Origin: JAYEHK01 sp034659475
GTDB taxonomy: Bacteria; Bacillota; Syntrophomonadia; Syntrophomonadales; Syntrophomonadaceae
NCBI GenBank assembly: GCA_034659475.1
Contig: JAYEHK010000107.1
Coordinates: 1-43,058, forward strand
Direction of reading: 5' to 3'
DNA: 43,058 nucleotides
The translations under genes and the position numbers were made by a program. Below are positions 16,995-25,640 of the stretch, piece after piece; the stretch's first letter is position 1; each line of letters starts with the position of its first letter. The notes beneath the pieces were generated by a model. It saw nothing but the letters and a program-made list of their open reading frames with translations, had not been told where the DNA came from and did not search any database.

Positions 16995-17963
16995 ATGGAG
17001 GTTGTTTTACGGAGAAAAATCGTGTTGCTGTTGTTAGGCGTGTTTCTGATTGGTTCCCTTTCCATGGGGATGGGGTGTGGGAAGAAGTCTGGGCAGGGGG
17101 ATGCTGCCAAAGGACCGATTGTGGTTGCTTCTAAGATTGATACCGAAGGGGCATTGCTGGGGAAAATTATTATTTTTATGCTGACAGAGAATGGCTTTCA
17201 GGTAGAGGATCAAACTGAATTTGGTTCCACAGATCTGGTTAGAAAAGCCCTGGTTAACGCGGAAATTGATGTTTATCCGGAATACACGGGAAACGGAGCT
17301 TTTTTCTTTGATAGTAGTGAACCATCCCTGTGGAAGGATAAAGAAAAGGGCTGGAATGAAGTGAGAAAACTCGATTGGGAACAAAATCGGGTTGTTTGGC
17401 TGCAGTGCGCTCCTGCCAATAATACTTGGGCGATTGCTGGGAAAAAGGATTTGTTAGAAAAAGAAAACATTAAAACAATGGAAGATTTTGCGGAATTCGT
17501 AAATAAGGGCGGGGAAGTGAAGTTAGCCTGTTCAGAAGAATTTATTGACAGCCCCGCAGCTCTGCCGGCATTTGAAAAAGCCTATGGTTTCACACTGGAA
17601 AAGGATCAACTGCTGAGCTTTTCCGGAGGCAATACGGCCCAGACGGAAAAGGCCGCGGCTGAAGGTACGGATGGCGTGAATTTTGCAATGGCATATGGGA
17701 CAGATGGAAATCTTGCTGCTTTTAGATTAGTCATCCTGGAGGATTCTCTTAATGTACAGCCGGTGTATGCACCCTGCCCGGTAATACGAGGGAAGGTTCA
17801 GGAACAATACCCAGAGATTGCGGAGATATTAAAGCCTGTGTTTGATCAATTAGATGATCGGACCTTACAGAGTCTAAATTCCAGAATTGCGGTGGAAGGC
17901 CAGCCAGCTGGGCAGGTTGCCTTGTTTTTCTTGAAAGAAAAAGGCTTTGTTAAGGACGAATGA
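16995..17963 (+). CDS. osmF: Osmoprotectant ABC transporter substrate-binding lipoprotein (YehZ/OsmF, OpuCC type)
   Basis: A 322-residue extracytoplasmic binding protein for a quaternary-amine osmolyte. It closely follows the YehZ/OsmF pattern: SKIDTEGALLGKII, EIDVYPEYTGNGAFFF, APANNTWAIA, PAFEKAYGF, AMAYGTDGN and RIAVEGQPA. A signal segment (KIVLLLLGVFLIGSL) ends at MGMGC, a slightly unusual lipobox. I chose the ATG at 16995 because GGGAGG sits 7 bases upstream; a TTG at 16980 precedes that ribosome site and is less likely. The stop overlaps the next gene in ATGA. The gene is intact although its transporter partners are not. Confidence 0.92.
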   Translation: MEVVLRRKIVLLLLGVFLIGSLSMGMGCGKKSGQGDAAKGPIVVASKIDTEGALLGKIIIFMLTENGFQVEDQTEFGSTDLVRKALVNAEIDVYPEYTGNGAFFFDSSEPSLWKDKEKGWNEVRKLDWEQNRVVWLQCAPANNTWAIAGKKDLLEKENIKTMEDFAEFVNKGGEVKLACSEEFIDSPAALPAFEKAYGFTLEKDQLLSFSGGNTAQTEKAAAEGTDGVNFAMAYGTDGNLAAFRLVILEDSLNVQPVYAPCPVIRGKVQEQYPEIAEILKPVFDQLDDRTLQSLNSRIAVEGQPAGQVALFFLKEKGFVKDE

Positions 17964-18473
17964 TTGAGAAAAAAACAGCCAGAAAACTTATAAGTTATAT
18001 CCACGTGGACGGTCCAGTATTGTTTCTTTCAGGTATGCTTATGCTTGTCACTGGTGGTGGGATGTGGACTATTGTTATGCAGTGGTTCACTGGCTCAAAT
18101 CTCCATAATAAAAGAGTATTATTGCCTTGGGGATCGTTTTGTTGGTCTATTGTTGGCACATCTGAAATTAACCGTATTTGCAGTTTCCGTGGCCTGTTTA
18201 GTTGGCATTCCCCTGGGGATGGCAGCGCTTCGGAGTGAAAGATGCGAAAAGATGATCTTTTTAGGGGTCAATGTATTTCAAACCATTCCCAGTCTGGCGT
18301 TATTTGGCTTACTTATGATTCCGCTTGCGTATCTTTCATGGCGCTTTCCTTATCTTCGAATGATTGGTATCAAAGGGGTAGGTTTCGCTGGTTCTATTAG
18401 CCTGCGCTGTAGAATGGATTTTTCAAAGCATAGTTCGTTATCTGCATCCCTGTACAGGAGGGCTGTAGCATGA
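17960..18473 (+). pseudogene. Osmoprotectant ABC permease 1, frameshifted and internally deleted
   Basis: The ATG at 17960 overlaps the osmF stop and starts a frame that loses homology after about 40-50 codons. A +1 frame then encodes the conserved permease core (GLLLAHLKLTVFAVSVACLVGIPLGM, FQTIPSLALFGLLMIPLAYL) as far as GIKGVGFAG at about 18393. The expected EAA loop and following helices are missing. A third frame (VEWIFQSIVRYLHPC, stop 18466-18468) resembles a permease C-terminus. At least two lesions are therefore needed: a frameshift between about 18060 and 18140 and a deletion near 18395-18415. The product cannot be a working permease. Confidence 0.8.
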
Positions 18474-19468
18474 TCTGTTTTGAAGAGGTGACCAAGACTT
18501 ATGGTTAAATAACAGCTGTCGATAGGCTATCTGTTAACCTGGAACAGGGGGCTGTTAACATACTGTTGGGTACGTCTGGATGTGGAAAAACAACCTGTTT
18601 GAAGCTCATAAATCGATTGATTGAACCCTCGTCCGGGAGAATTACCATTAATGGTGAGAATGTCAAAGAAATATCACCGGAGGTTCTTAGAAGGAAAATT
18701 GGATACGTTATTCAAAGCATCGGGCTATTTCCCCACATGACGGTTGGTGAAAATATTGGGATTGTACCGGAGCTCTTACATTGGCCGAAGGATCGAATTT
18801 TGTCGCGAGTGCATGAACTATTGGAAATGGTCGCACTTGATCCCTGTGTCAATAGGGACAAATATCCTCGCGATCTATCGGGGGGAGAGGCCCAACGGGT
18901 TGGTGTTGCTCGAGCATTGGCAGGTGATCCGGATGTTCTCTTAATGGATGAACCCTTTGCAGCCGTTGATCCGATAACGCGTAAACATCTCCAGATGCAT
19001 CTGCTGCAACTACAGAAGAGTCTTCACAAAACTATCGTATTCGTAACCCATTCAATAGATGAAGCAATTCTTCTGGGAGATATGATTTTACTTATGAAAG
19101 AAGGGCATCTGGTGCAAATGGATACACCAGAACAACTGTTGGCTCATCCAGTCAATGCATTTGTTGAAGATTTTTTGGGAGAGGATCGACTGATCAAAAG
19201 ATTGATGTGTTTCCCGGTTGCACATATTCTCTGGCCACATATAGAGGGTGATTTTCAGAATGTATTTGGATCAGGCGATGAATCAGCCATGAATCAATCG
19301 AGCGATTATACGATGGGTGAGCTGGTGACTGATTCTGATTCTGTTCAGATGGCCTTGATGAATATGCTGAAAAGCGGGAAAAAACATCTGCCTGTGCAGG
19401 GCAGCGGTGGTGAGATTATTGGAAGTGTTTATTTAGAGGATCTCATGAATATGAATGCATCAGGGTGA
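18470..19468 (+). pseudogene. Osmoprotectant ABC transporter ATPase with premature stop (YehX/OpuCA type)
   Basis: The natural start is the ATG at 18470, followed by MICFEEVTKTYG and then an in-frame TAA at 18506-18508. The frame continues with ITAVDRLSVNLEQGAVNILL into a complete nucleotide-binding domain: Walker A GTSGCGKT, signature LSGGEAQRVGVARAL, Walker B VLLMDEPF, and H-loop VTHSIDEA. C-terminal CBS-like sequence follows (SDYTMGELVTDSD, LPVQGSGGEIIGSVYLEDL). Restart at the TTG at 18566 would omit the first strands before Walker A. Either the gene is inactive or the TAA is a recent or sequencing change. Confidence 0.8.
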
Positions 19469-20214
19469 TGAACATGTACAGAACAAGAAATGGATATTCG
19501 TGGATACGTGTTTCAGCAGAGATCATATTGTTTTTTCTGATAGCTGGACAGCAGGATGTCTGGGAACAGATTCTGCGTTTCATGTTTCCCCTGGAGAACA
19601 CGTGGATACATCAACGTGCAACCCTCTTCGAATTATTAATGGAACATTTATTTTTGGCAGGGATTTCAAGTGTGATGGCAGTGATTGCAGGGGTTGCTCT
19701 GGGGATTGCAGCTACCCGATCAGTCGGGCGAATGTGGATGGGGATCATAAGTGCCATGATTGCCTGGGGACAAACAATGCCTCCGGTAGCTGTCATTGCA
19801 CTGGCGGTACCCTTTTGTGGCTTTGGGGCAAAACCGACAATTGTAGCCCTGTTTATTTTCAGTATTTTGCCTGTCCTGCGAGGTACAATTACCGGAATCG
19901 ATATGGTGCAGGAAGAACTCATTGAAGTTGCTCATGGGATGGGAATGAAGCCATATCAAACCTTTTGGAGGGTTGAATGGCCGCTGGCCTTGCCAGTCAT
20001 CATTGGGGGAATACGAACGGCCGTTGTCATTAATATTGCAACGGCCACTATAGGAGCGGCTATCGGCGCCGGAGGCTTAGGCGTACCAATCATCTCCGGA
20101 CTGGTCATGCAAAACCCCGCCTTTGTCCTGGAAGGAGCCATACCCGCCGCATGTTTGGCTCTGCTGATTGACGCTCTATTGAAAAACATAGAATCATCGA
20201 TCAATTGGCAATAG
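19468..20214 (+). CDS. Osmoprotectant ABC transporter permease 2 (YehW type)
   Basis: A 248-residue integral membrane permease, apparently intact. The core matches YehW: GQTMPPVAVIALAVPFCGFG, ILPVLRGTITGID, the ATPase-contact loop EVAHGMGMKPYQTFWRVEWP, and GAGGLGVPIISGL. About six membrane helices are visible. The ATG at 19468 overlaps the ATPase stop in TGATG, implying translational coupling; a GTG three bases earlier and an ATG at 19474 are alternatives. The gene order binding protein, permease, ATPase, permease is that of yehZYXW. With the two middle genes broken, this subunit probably has no transporter to join. Confidence 0.9.
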   Translation: MNMYRTRNGYSWIRVSAEIILFFLIAGQQDVWEQILRFMFPLENTWIHQRATLFELLMEHLFLAGISSVMAVIAGVALGIAATRSVGRMWMGIISAMIAWGQTMPPVAVIALAVPFCGFGAKPTIVALFIFSILPVLRGTITGIDMVQEELIEVAHGMGMKPYQTFWRVEWPLALPVIIGGIRTAVVINIATATIGAAIGAGGLGVPIISGLVMQNPAFVLEGAIPAACLALLIDALLKNIESSINWQ

Positions 20215-20229
20215 ATGGAGTGAGCAAAC

Positions 20230-20361
20230 GGAGATAGGAACGATTTTACCGCAGATGAACGCTGTTTACCGCAGATGAACGCTGTTTTTTATATTTAAAA
20301 AAATTATCAGCGTTAATCAGCGGACATCAGCGAAAATCTGCGTTCAGAAAATCCTATTTTC
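20230..20361. repeat. 132-bp hairpin repeat between convergent genes, second copy
   Basis: GGAGATAGGAACGATTTTAC at the left and AGAAAATCCTATTTTC at the right form the outer arms. Inner pairing joins two GCAGATGAACGCTG units with CAGCGTTAATCAGCG and CAGCGAAAATCTGCGTT. The layout and the GGAACGATTTTA start match the element at 11302-11434. It separates the permease gene (plus) from the alpha/alpha-barrel gene (minus). Confidence 0.7.
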
Positions 20362-20373
20362 TAATTAACCAAT

Positions 20374-21411
20374 TTACGAAGTTTGAACCCGTTGTGATTT
20401 TTGATTGAGCTTTCCTTCTGCCATTAATTCAGTCAACAAGAAAGATAACACGGCTTCAGCGCCTTGATTGGCATTAACCCCTTCACGTGTCAGTGCATCG
20501 TGACAGCCTCCGGTTGATTGATTATATACCTTACATTGATTGATGTTTTTTCCGTGATACCATTGCCTGGCGTGTTCAGCGAGATAACGGTATTCGGTGC
20601 GTCCGATACTCTCGTAGGCTTCCCAGCATGCTAAAGCAACAGAAGCTGCATCAACGGGTTGTTGGTCATAAAGGGCCTTTGTGCAGCCCTTTTGAAGCCA
20701 ACCTTCGTTACCAATAATGTTCAGATATCCTCGGTCGAACAGAACACTGTTTAAAAAGTTCATGGTTTCATGGGCTGTTTTTAGTGCCCGTTTATCTCCT
20801 GTGCTGGCATAAACACTGAACAGCGATTGGGGCAATATGGCATTACAATAGCTCATTCCCTGTTCAAACCAGTACCAGTTATGATCTTTTTGCTTCTGGT
20901 AAAGTCCTATTAGATAATCCGTGTGTCGGGAAATCAGTTCATGTCTGATCTTTTCCGGCAAAATTCCGTGTTTCATCTTAGACAAACCTAATAGTGCATA
21001 AGCCACAGCTCGTGGTGAGGAGAGGGATTGAATATGAGGAAGAGCACGTTGAAGTATCCTGGCTGCCTGTAACCGTATATCACTCCAATCCGAAAGGGTT
21101 GCCAGACAGCAGGCGAGGGTGGCTCTTCCTATACTGTCTTCTGAATCATAGTCAGGGTAGAAGATCCCGTTTAATAAAAAGTTGCACCAGCTTCCATCCT
21201 CTCGCTGGGAGATTTTCAGATAGTTGAGATACAGAGAAACATAGTGATAAGAATTTTCTTCCATAAACAGAGCAATCATTAATGCCCGGGCATTATCATC
21301 CAGTGTATATCCACTGGTTGGATCAGGACTTGCTTCGCTGGAAAATTGCAGCATTCCTGTTGGGGTAGTCATATTAAACAAGTGTTTATAGCTTGGCATA
21401 GTGTACCGCAC
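20374..21411 (-). CDS. Alpha/alpha-barrel protein paired with GT4 glycosyltransferase
   Basis: A 345-residue soluble, mostly helical protein. The motif GYTLDDNARALMIA near residue 34, the later EDSIGRATLACCLATLS and a C-terminal GGCHDALTREGVNANQGAEA are typical of (alpha/alpha)6-barrel domains. To my knowledge such domains often form the C-terminal half of group-1 glycosyltransferases in other bacteria. Its reaction is unknown. The gene overlaps the end of the GT4 gene by 26 bases, so the two are co-translated. The start is GTG 21411, three bases after AGGAGG, or ATG 21399; both are imperfectly spaced. It probably acts with the GT4 enzyme on a mannose-containing glycan. Confidence 0.65.
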   Translation of the reverse strand: MRYTMPSYKHLFNMTTPTGMLQFSSEASPDPTSGYTLDDNARALMIALFMEENSYHYVSLYLNYLKISQREDGSWCNFLLNGIFYPDYDSEDSIGRATLACCLATLSDWSDIRLQAARILQRALPHIQSLSSPRAVAYALLGLSKMKHGILPEKIRHELISRHTDYLIGLYQKQKDHNWYWFEQGMSYCNAILPQSLFSVYASTGDKRALKTAHETMNFLNSVLFDRGYLNIIGNEGWLQKGCTKALYDQQPVDAASVALACWEAYESIGRTEYRYLAEHARQWYHGKNINQCKVYNQSTGGCHDALTREGVNANQGAEAVLSFLLTELMAEGKLNQKSQRVQTS

Positions 21412-22561
21412 TTTCCTCCTGAATATAGTTTTCGTTTAGAATTTTGTTCATAAAGCAAGTATATTGTTTCCCAATATTTGGCCATGTCCAGCTTTTTCCC
21501 AGGTCAAAGGATTTTTGCTGCAACTCCTTTTTTAAGTCAGGATTAGTAATCGTTAATTCAACCAATTTAGCTAATTCATCGGGATCAGGTTCTTTTGATA
21601 GTAATCCTCTTCCGCTGGATAACATTTCGGTAGCATAAGCGTAAGGAGTGGATACAATCGCTCGCCCGCATCCCAATGCAAAGGCCATGGTACCGCTTAC
21701 AGCCTGATCTTTATTGGGGTAAGGACTGAGATACACATCACTCATGTACAAATATTCGCCAAGTTCATCATCACTTAAAAACTTATTGACGAAGATTACA
21801 TGATCTTCTATGCCGAGATTACTGACCAGATCAATCAGCATTTGCCGATATTTTTCCCCCTCATGTTTTCGAAGCATTGGATGGGTTTGCCCCAGAATCA
21901 TATAACGAATCGAAGGGTGTTGTTCAACCAGTTGCGCAATGGCTCGAATACCGAGTTCCAAACCCTTGCCAGGACCAATGAGACCGAATGTGCTGATGAG
22001 ATAGTTATCATTTAGACCGTATTTTTCTTTCAGTACGTGCTGGTCTTGACGTTTGAATTCCGGAACCCCATGAGAGATTATGGAAACCAGATCGGAGGGG
22101 GCTTCATACAGGTTTTGCAGTAGAGATGCTGAATGTTGGGTCATACAAACAATTCCAGCTGCTTGACAGCAAAGCAAATTCAGAATTTGCTTCTGGCGTC
22201 TTGACGGGTGAGGAAGTACTGTATGAGTGATTAGGATGTAGGGTTTGTGTAAATGCCGAACCATATCAAGCAGGTATTCACCGTCAAAACCTCCATAGAT
22301 TCCATATTCGTGTTGAATAATGACCAATTTGATATGAGGTGATGTATTAATATACGTAGCTGCCTTTTTGTAGTCCTGCTTCTGGTTCTGTTTTAGATTA
22401 AAGACAACCTCCTCGGGATAGTTATATTCGTAACTGTCATCAGAAACGGACATGATTTCAACATCATTTCCCTGCAAGAGAAGACTATTGCGAAGATCAT
22501 TTGAAAAAGTGGCAATGCCACACTGTTTAGGGGGATATGTGCCAAGATTTATAATGTTCAT
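21386..22561 (-). CDS. GT4-family glycosyltransferase
   Basis: A 391-residue GT-B glycosyltransferase. The N-terminal segment has YPPKQCGIATFSNDL, the acceptor-side glycine-rich turn, and QHEYGIYGG. The C-terminal half has FGLIGPGKGLELGIRA, YMSDVYLSPY and the donor-binding stretch QAVSGTMAFALGCGRAIVST, replacing the usual E-x7-E pair. It transfers a sugar from a nucleotide donor, here plausibly GDP-mannose because ManC and phosphomannomutase are immediately upstream. I chose the ATG at 22561, 8 bases after AAAGGAG; the GTG at 22570 lies inside the ribosome site. It is translationally coupled to the alpha/alpha-barrel gene downstream. Confidence 0.88.
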   Translation of the reverse strand: MNIINLGTYPPKQCGIATFSNDLRNSLLLQGNDVEIMSVSDDSYEYNYPEEVVFNLKQNQKQDYKKAATYINTSPHIKLVIIQHEYGIYGGFDGEYLLDMVRHLHKPYILITHTVLPHPSRRQKQILNLLCCQAAGIVCMTQHSASLLQNLYEAPSDLVSIISHGVPEFKRQDQHVLKEKYGLNDNYLISTFGLIGPGKGLELGIRAIAQLVEQHPSIRYMILGQTHPMLRKHEGEKYRQMLIDLVSNLGIEDHVIFVNKFLSDDELGEYLYMSDVYLSPYPNKDQAVSGTMAFALGCGRAIVSTPYAYATEMLSSGRGLLSKEPDPDELAKLVELTITNPDLKKELQQKSFDLGKSWTWPNIGKQYTCFMNKILNENYIQEESAVHYAKL

Positions 22562-22645
22562 TTTGTACACTCCTTTAAGCTTAAGGTTTTTAATCAGTTA
22601 GGAATGATAAGAAAGTTCAATCTATTCCATACTGCAAAAAATACG

Positions 22646-24013
22646 TTACATAGCGGGTACGGTGATCCCGATGTCCTGTAGGGCTTCTTCCATCAGCATT
22701 TTTATTTCGTCAAGATCCTGTTGGGTTTTGCCCTCACAGCGAAATATGAGTTGCGGACCGGTATTGGAAGCTCTTACCAGGGCCCATCCATTGGGGAAAA
22801 GAATACGTGCACCATCGATATCAATCACATCATACTTTTGTTGAAAACGTTTTAATATTTGATCCACCAGAGTGAATTTCTTTTCATCTGAACTGGGTAA
22901 ACGAATCTCTGGTGTCGAATAATATCGGGGAACATCGGATAGCATTTCAACAAGATCTTTATCACTTTTGGAAAGCAATGCAATTAATCTGGCTCCAGCA
23001 TACAGGGCATCATCATATCCAAAATATTCGTCAGCAAAAAACATATGCCCAGACATTTCTCCTGTGAAGATAGCGTTAATTTCTTTCATTTTGGCTTTGA
23101 TAAGAGAATGTCCGGTTTTATAGATAATTGGTTTGCCGCCCAGTCGATTGATTTCATCAATTAAACTTTGCGAACATTTTACTTCTACGATGCAAGGGGT
23201 GCCTGGAAATCGCGGTAAAATATCACGCCAGAATAGAATCATTAATGAATCGCCCCAGATTAGATTTCCCTCTCGGTCAACAACTCCCAGACGATCGCCG
23301 TCACCGTCAATACCAATCCCCAGATCAGCTCCGGTTGCTTTTACTTCCCTGGATAGGTCCTGCATGTTTTTGGGGTCGACGGGGTCAGGGTGATGGTTGG
23401 GAAAACGTGGATCAGATTCACAAAATAATTCAATGACCTCACACCCTAGTTCCCTGAAAAGTTGGGGGGCAAAAAACGAAGCGGATCCATTTCCGCAATC
23501 TACCACCAGCTTTGGAAGTCGAGTTCCTAAGGTGATTTTTTCCTTGATCATTTTTATATATTCATTACTAATATTGACTTCTGTTAGCTTTCCGCGAGGA
23601 GCTGTAAAAGATGGCGGATTTTCTGCTATCTTTCTAAGTTTTTGGATTTCTTCACCATAAATTGTGGAATCCCCCAACCACAATTTACAGCCATTATAAT
23701 TACCGGGATTATGGCTGGCAGTGATCATCATACCTGCCTCTAACTGAAGGGTTTTGGCAGCATAATAGAAAATAGGGGTAATCACCAAGCCAATGTCAAT
23801 CACATCAAAACCAGCTGGGATCAAGGTATCTATTATTAGATCGCGAAAACGCGGGGATGATTCCCGATTATCCCTTCCCACCAGAATGGTTTTACATCCC
23901 TTTTCTTCTGCCATAGAGGCAAAAGCAAGGGCGATATTTTTCATTACTGTATCATCTAGATCCTGGTCAACAATCCCTCTAATATCATATTGACGAAAAA
24001 TGTTCTGAATCAT
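22646..24013 (-). CDS. manB: Phosphomannomutase/phosphoglucomutase
   Basis: A 455-residue alpha-D-phosphohexomutase that interconverts mannose-6-phosphate and mannose-1-phosphate (or the glucose equivalents). All four domain motifs are visible: the phosphoserine loop TASHNPGNYNGCKLW, the metal loop DGDGDRLG, the sugar-specificity loop FTGEMSGHMFF, and the phosphate-binding RASNTGPQLIFRCEG near the C-terminus. The length matches AlgC/ManB. The ATG at 24013 follows AGGAGG by 6 bases. It lies 114 bases downstream of manC and feeds it with mannose-1-phosphate. Confidence 0.93.
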   Translation of the reverse strand: MIQNIFRQYDIRGIVDQDLDDTVMKNIALAFASMAEEKGCKTILVGRDNRESSPRFRDLIIDTLIPAGFDVIDIGLVITPIFYYAAKTLQLEAGMMITASHNPGNYNGCKLWLGDSTIYGEEIQKLRKIAENPPSFTAPRGKLTEVNISNEYIKMIKEKITLGTRLPKLVVDCGNGSASFFAPQLFRELGCEVIELFCESDPRFPNHHPDPVDPKNMQDLSREVKATGADLGIGIDGDGDRLGVVDREGNLIWGDSLMILFWRDILPRFPGTPCIVEVKCSQSLIDEINRLGGKPIIYKTGHSLIKAKMKEINAIFTGEMSGHMFFADEYFGYDDALYAGARLIALLSKSDKDLVEMLSDVPRYYSTPEIRLPSSDEKKFTLVDQILKRFQQKYDVIDIDGARILFPNGWALVRASNTGPQLIFRCEGKTQQDLDEIKMLMEEALQDIGITVPAM

Positions 24014-24100
24014 ATTCTCCTCCTTTATCTGGTTGACGATAGGACAGTTCCATCGATGAAAACACCTGGAACATCAAGTGTATTGCTTATTATTTATGGG

Positions 24101-24130
24101 TGAGACAAAATGAAACGTCCCCTTGTCTCA
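24101..24130. repeat. 30-bp hairpin TGAGACAA...TTGTCTCA overlapping the manC stop
   Basis: TGAGACAA at 24101-24108 pairs perfectly with TTGTCTCA at 24123-24130 around AATGAAACGTCCCC. The right arm supplies the manC stop codon. A half-site on the other strand, GTGAGACAGGGGGACGTTT, lies at 33997-34015 immediately after cpaF. Confidence 0.6.
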
Positions 24131-25174
24131 CAATAAATCTTCACGATTACGAGTCTGAAGCAGATCAACGACAGTGCGAATGTCCTGTGTTCGCTCTCGA
24201 TCACTGATGAGCACAATATTATCTGTTTCAACCACCAGTAGGTTTTCAACGCCGAACAAAACAATGCTTTTATCTTTTTGCTTTACAACGCAGTTTTTGC
24301 TCTCTAATGCGACAATATCGTTCCCGGTACAGGTGTTATTATCTTCGTCATTATCAAACAACTCTGATAATGCATTCCAGCTTCCCAGATCACACCAACC
24401 AAAGGCTCCGGGTACGACAGCCATGCGCTTGCTCTTTTCAGCGATGCCATAGTCAAGACTAATGCTGGGCAGAACATTATATGATTGGATGTAATGATCA
24501 TATCCCTGGCTGAGATGGGAATAAATCTCAGGAAGATAGGACGAAAACTCATCCATAAGCGTTTGCGCTTTGCCGATATAAATGCCCGAATTCCACATAT
24601 GCTGTCCAGAAGATAAATAGGACTCGGCCGTTGATACATCTGGTTTTTCACAGAATGAGTTTACCTGGTACACATCAGGTATTTCGCCGATTTCCCATTT
24701 GCTCTTTTCTATATAGCCGTAACCGGTTTCCGGACGATCGGGTTTAATGCCAATGGTCACGATATGGTCGTGTTCGGCAGCCGCAACAGCCTGTGCGACG
24801 CTTTGTTTAAAAGAGTTTACATCCAATACGTGATGATCAGCAGGAAAGATTCCAAAGACGGTATCCTTCTCCGTTGGGAAAAAACGAGTCAAGGCCAGTC
24901 CAACAGCGGGTGCGGTATTTTTCCCCTCGGGTTCACTCAGTACTTCAATGAGGTCCCCATCAGATCTTGTCTGAACTAGAGACTGAATGCTAGGAAGAAG
25001 ATCATCGCTTGTGATGATAATAATACGTTCGGAATTTGCTTCCATTAACCGATCAATTGTGTGATCCAACATGGAGCGATTGTTAATAAATTTACATAAT
25101 TGCTTGGGGTGTGCCTGTCTACTCTCCGGCCACAACCGAAGACCTTTTCCTCCGGCAAGAATTACTGAAATCAT
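24128..25174 (-). CDS. manC: Mannose-1-phosphate guanylyltransferase
   Basis: A 348-residue nucleotidyltransferase that makes GDP-mannose from mannose-1-phosphate and GTP. The pyrophosphorylase signature ILAGGKGLRLWPESR and PKQLCKF are at the N-terminus, followed by FPADHHV, EKPDVSTAE, WNSGIYI and GWCDLGSWNAL. It is the short form without the fused C-terminal isomerase. The ATG at 25174 has GGAGG 7 bases upstream; in-frame codons upstream of that ribosome site are not part of the gene. It is first in a minus-strand run manC, manB, GT4, alpha/alpha-barrel. The stop codon lies within a small hairpin repeat. Confidence 0.93.
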   Translation of the reverse strand: MISVILAGGKGLRLWPESRQAHPKQLCKFINNRSMLDHTIDRLMEANSERIIIITSDDLLPSIQSLVQTRSDGDLIEVLSEPEGKNTAPAVGLALTRFFPTEKDTVFGIFPADHHVLDVNSFKQSVAQAVAAAEHDHIVTIGIKPDRPETGYGYIEKSKWEIGEIPDVYQVNSFCEKPDVSTAESYLSSGQHMWNSGIYIGKAQTLMDEFSSYLPEIYSHLSQGYDHYIQSYNVLPSISLDYGIAEKSKRMAVVPGAFGWCDLGSWNALSELFDNDEDNNTCTGNDIVALESKNCVVKQKDKSIVLFGVENLLVVETDNIVLISDRERTQDIRTVVDLLQTRNREDLL

Positions 25175-25372
25175 ATGTAAACCTCCATTTATAGGTTTAT
25201 ACCAAAATATTTTATGCAAACACATAGTGGAATTATTCATGTTTGCAGAAAATTTTTATTATACAGTTTTGCCGGTTTTTCTGAATTTTATACTTGGAAG
25301 GGAATTTAGAGGTGAATTAAGATTGGATATTAATTAGAAAATAGGTTGAGTATAAGCGGAATTATTAGTTGG

Positions 25373-25397
25373 AAAGTTGGTTAGTTGGACAGTTGGA
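25373..25397. repeat. Degenerate TTGGTTAG/TTGGACAG 8-bp repeat
   Basis: GTTGGTTAGTTGGACAGTTG occurs here and, on the other strand, at 9223-9258 (CAACTGTCCAACTAACCAAC). It belongs to the same family as the pure tandem at 8811-8838. Confidence 0.55.
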
Positions 25398-25436
25398 ACG
25401 TTGAAGTGGGTTAGTAAGAAAATAGGTTTTAAATAG

Positions 25437-25490
25437 ACACGGATTACACGGATTACACGGATTACACGGATTTAACGGATTTACACGGAT
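25437..25490. repeat. 9-bp tandem repeat (ACACGGATT)n
   Basis: Four exact ACACGGATT units are followed by two degenerate ones (TAACGGATT, TACACGGAT). Relatives occur singly elsewhere as GACACGGACTACGCAGAC (2646) and GATTAACACGGATTT (34255). A complementary GTCCGCGTTAGTCCGCG stretch lies at 25911-25927, so the whole intergenic block could fold back on itself. Confidence 0.75.
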
Positions 25491-25529
25491 ATTATTTATG
25501 GGCTAAGGGGTATGCCTTACCTCTCATCG

Positions 25530-25571
25530 ATTTTCATTGATGGTTGTGGCTTGCGGGCATGGAGGGTTAAT
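25530..25571 (+). repeat. TTTTCATTGATGGTTGTGG-type motif
   Basis: This copy reads ATTTTCATTGATGGTTGTGG, then GCGGGCATGGAGGGTTAAT. The motif is found four times in the window, each time between genes and next to other repeat modules. Confidence 0.65.
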
Positions 25572-25640
25572 TAGAAAATAGGTTTTTAATAGACGCAAAT
25601 TATTATGATTTATGCAGATTTTTCAAATAGACACACCCTA

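Noticed and set aside
25437..25490. Short direct repeats considered as a CRISPR array
   Set aside because: Units are 9 bp and adjacent with no unique spacers, and no cas gene is present in the window.
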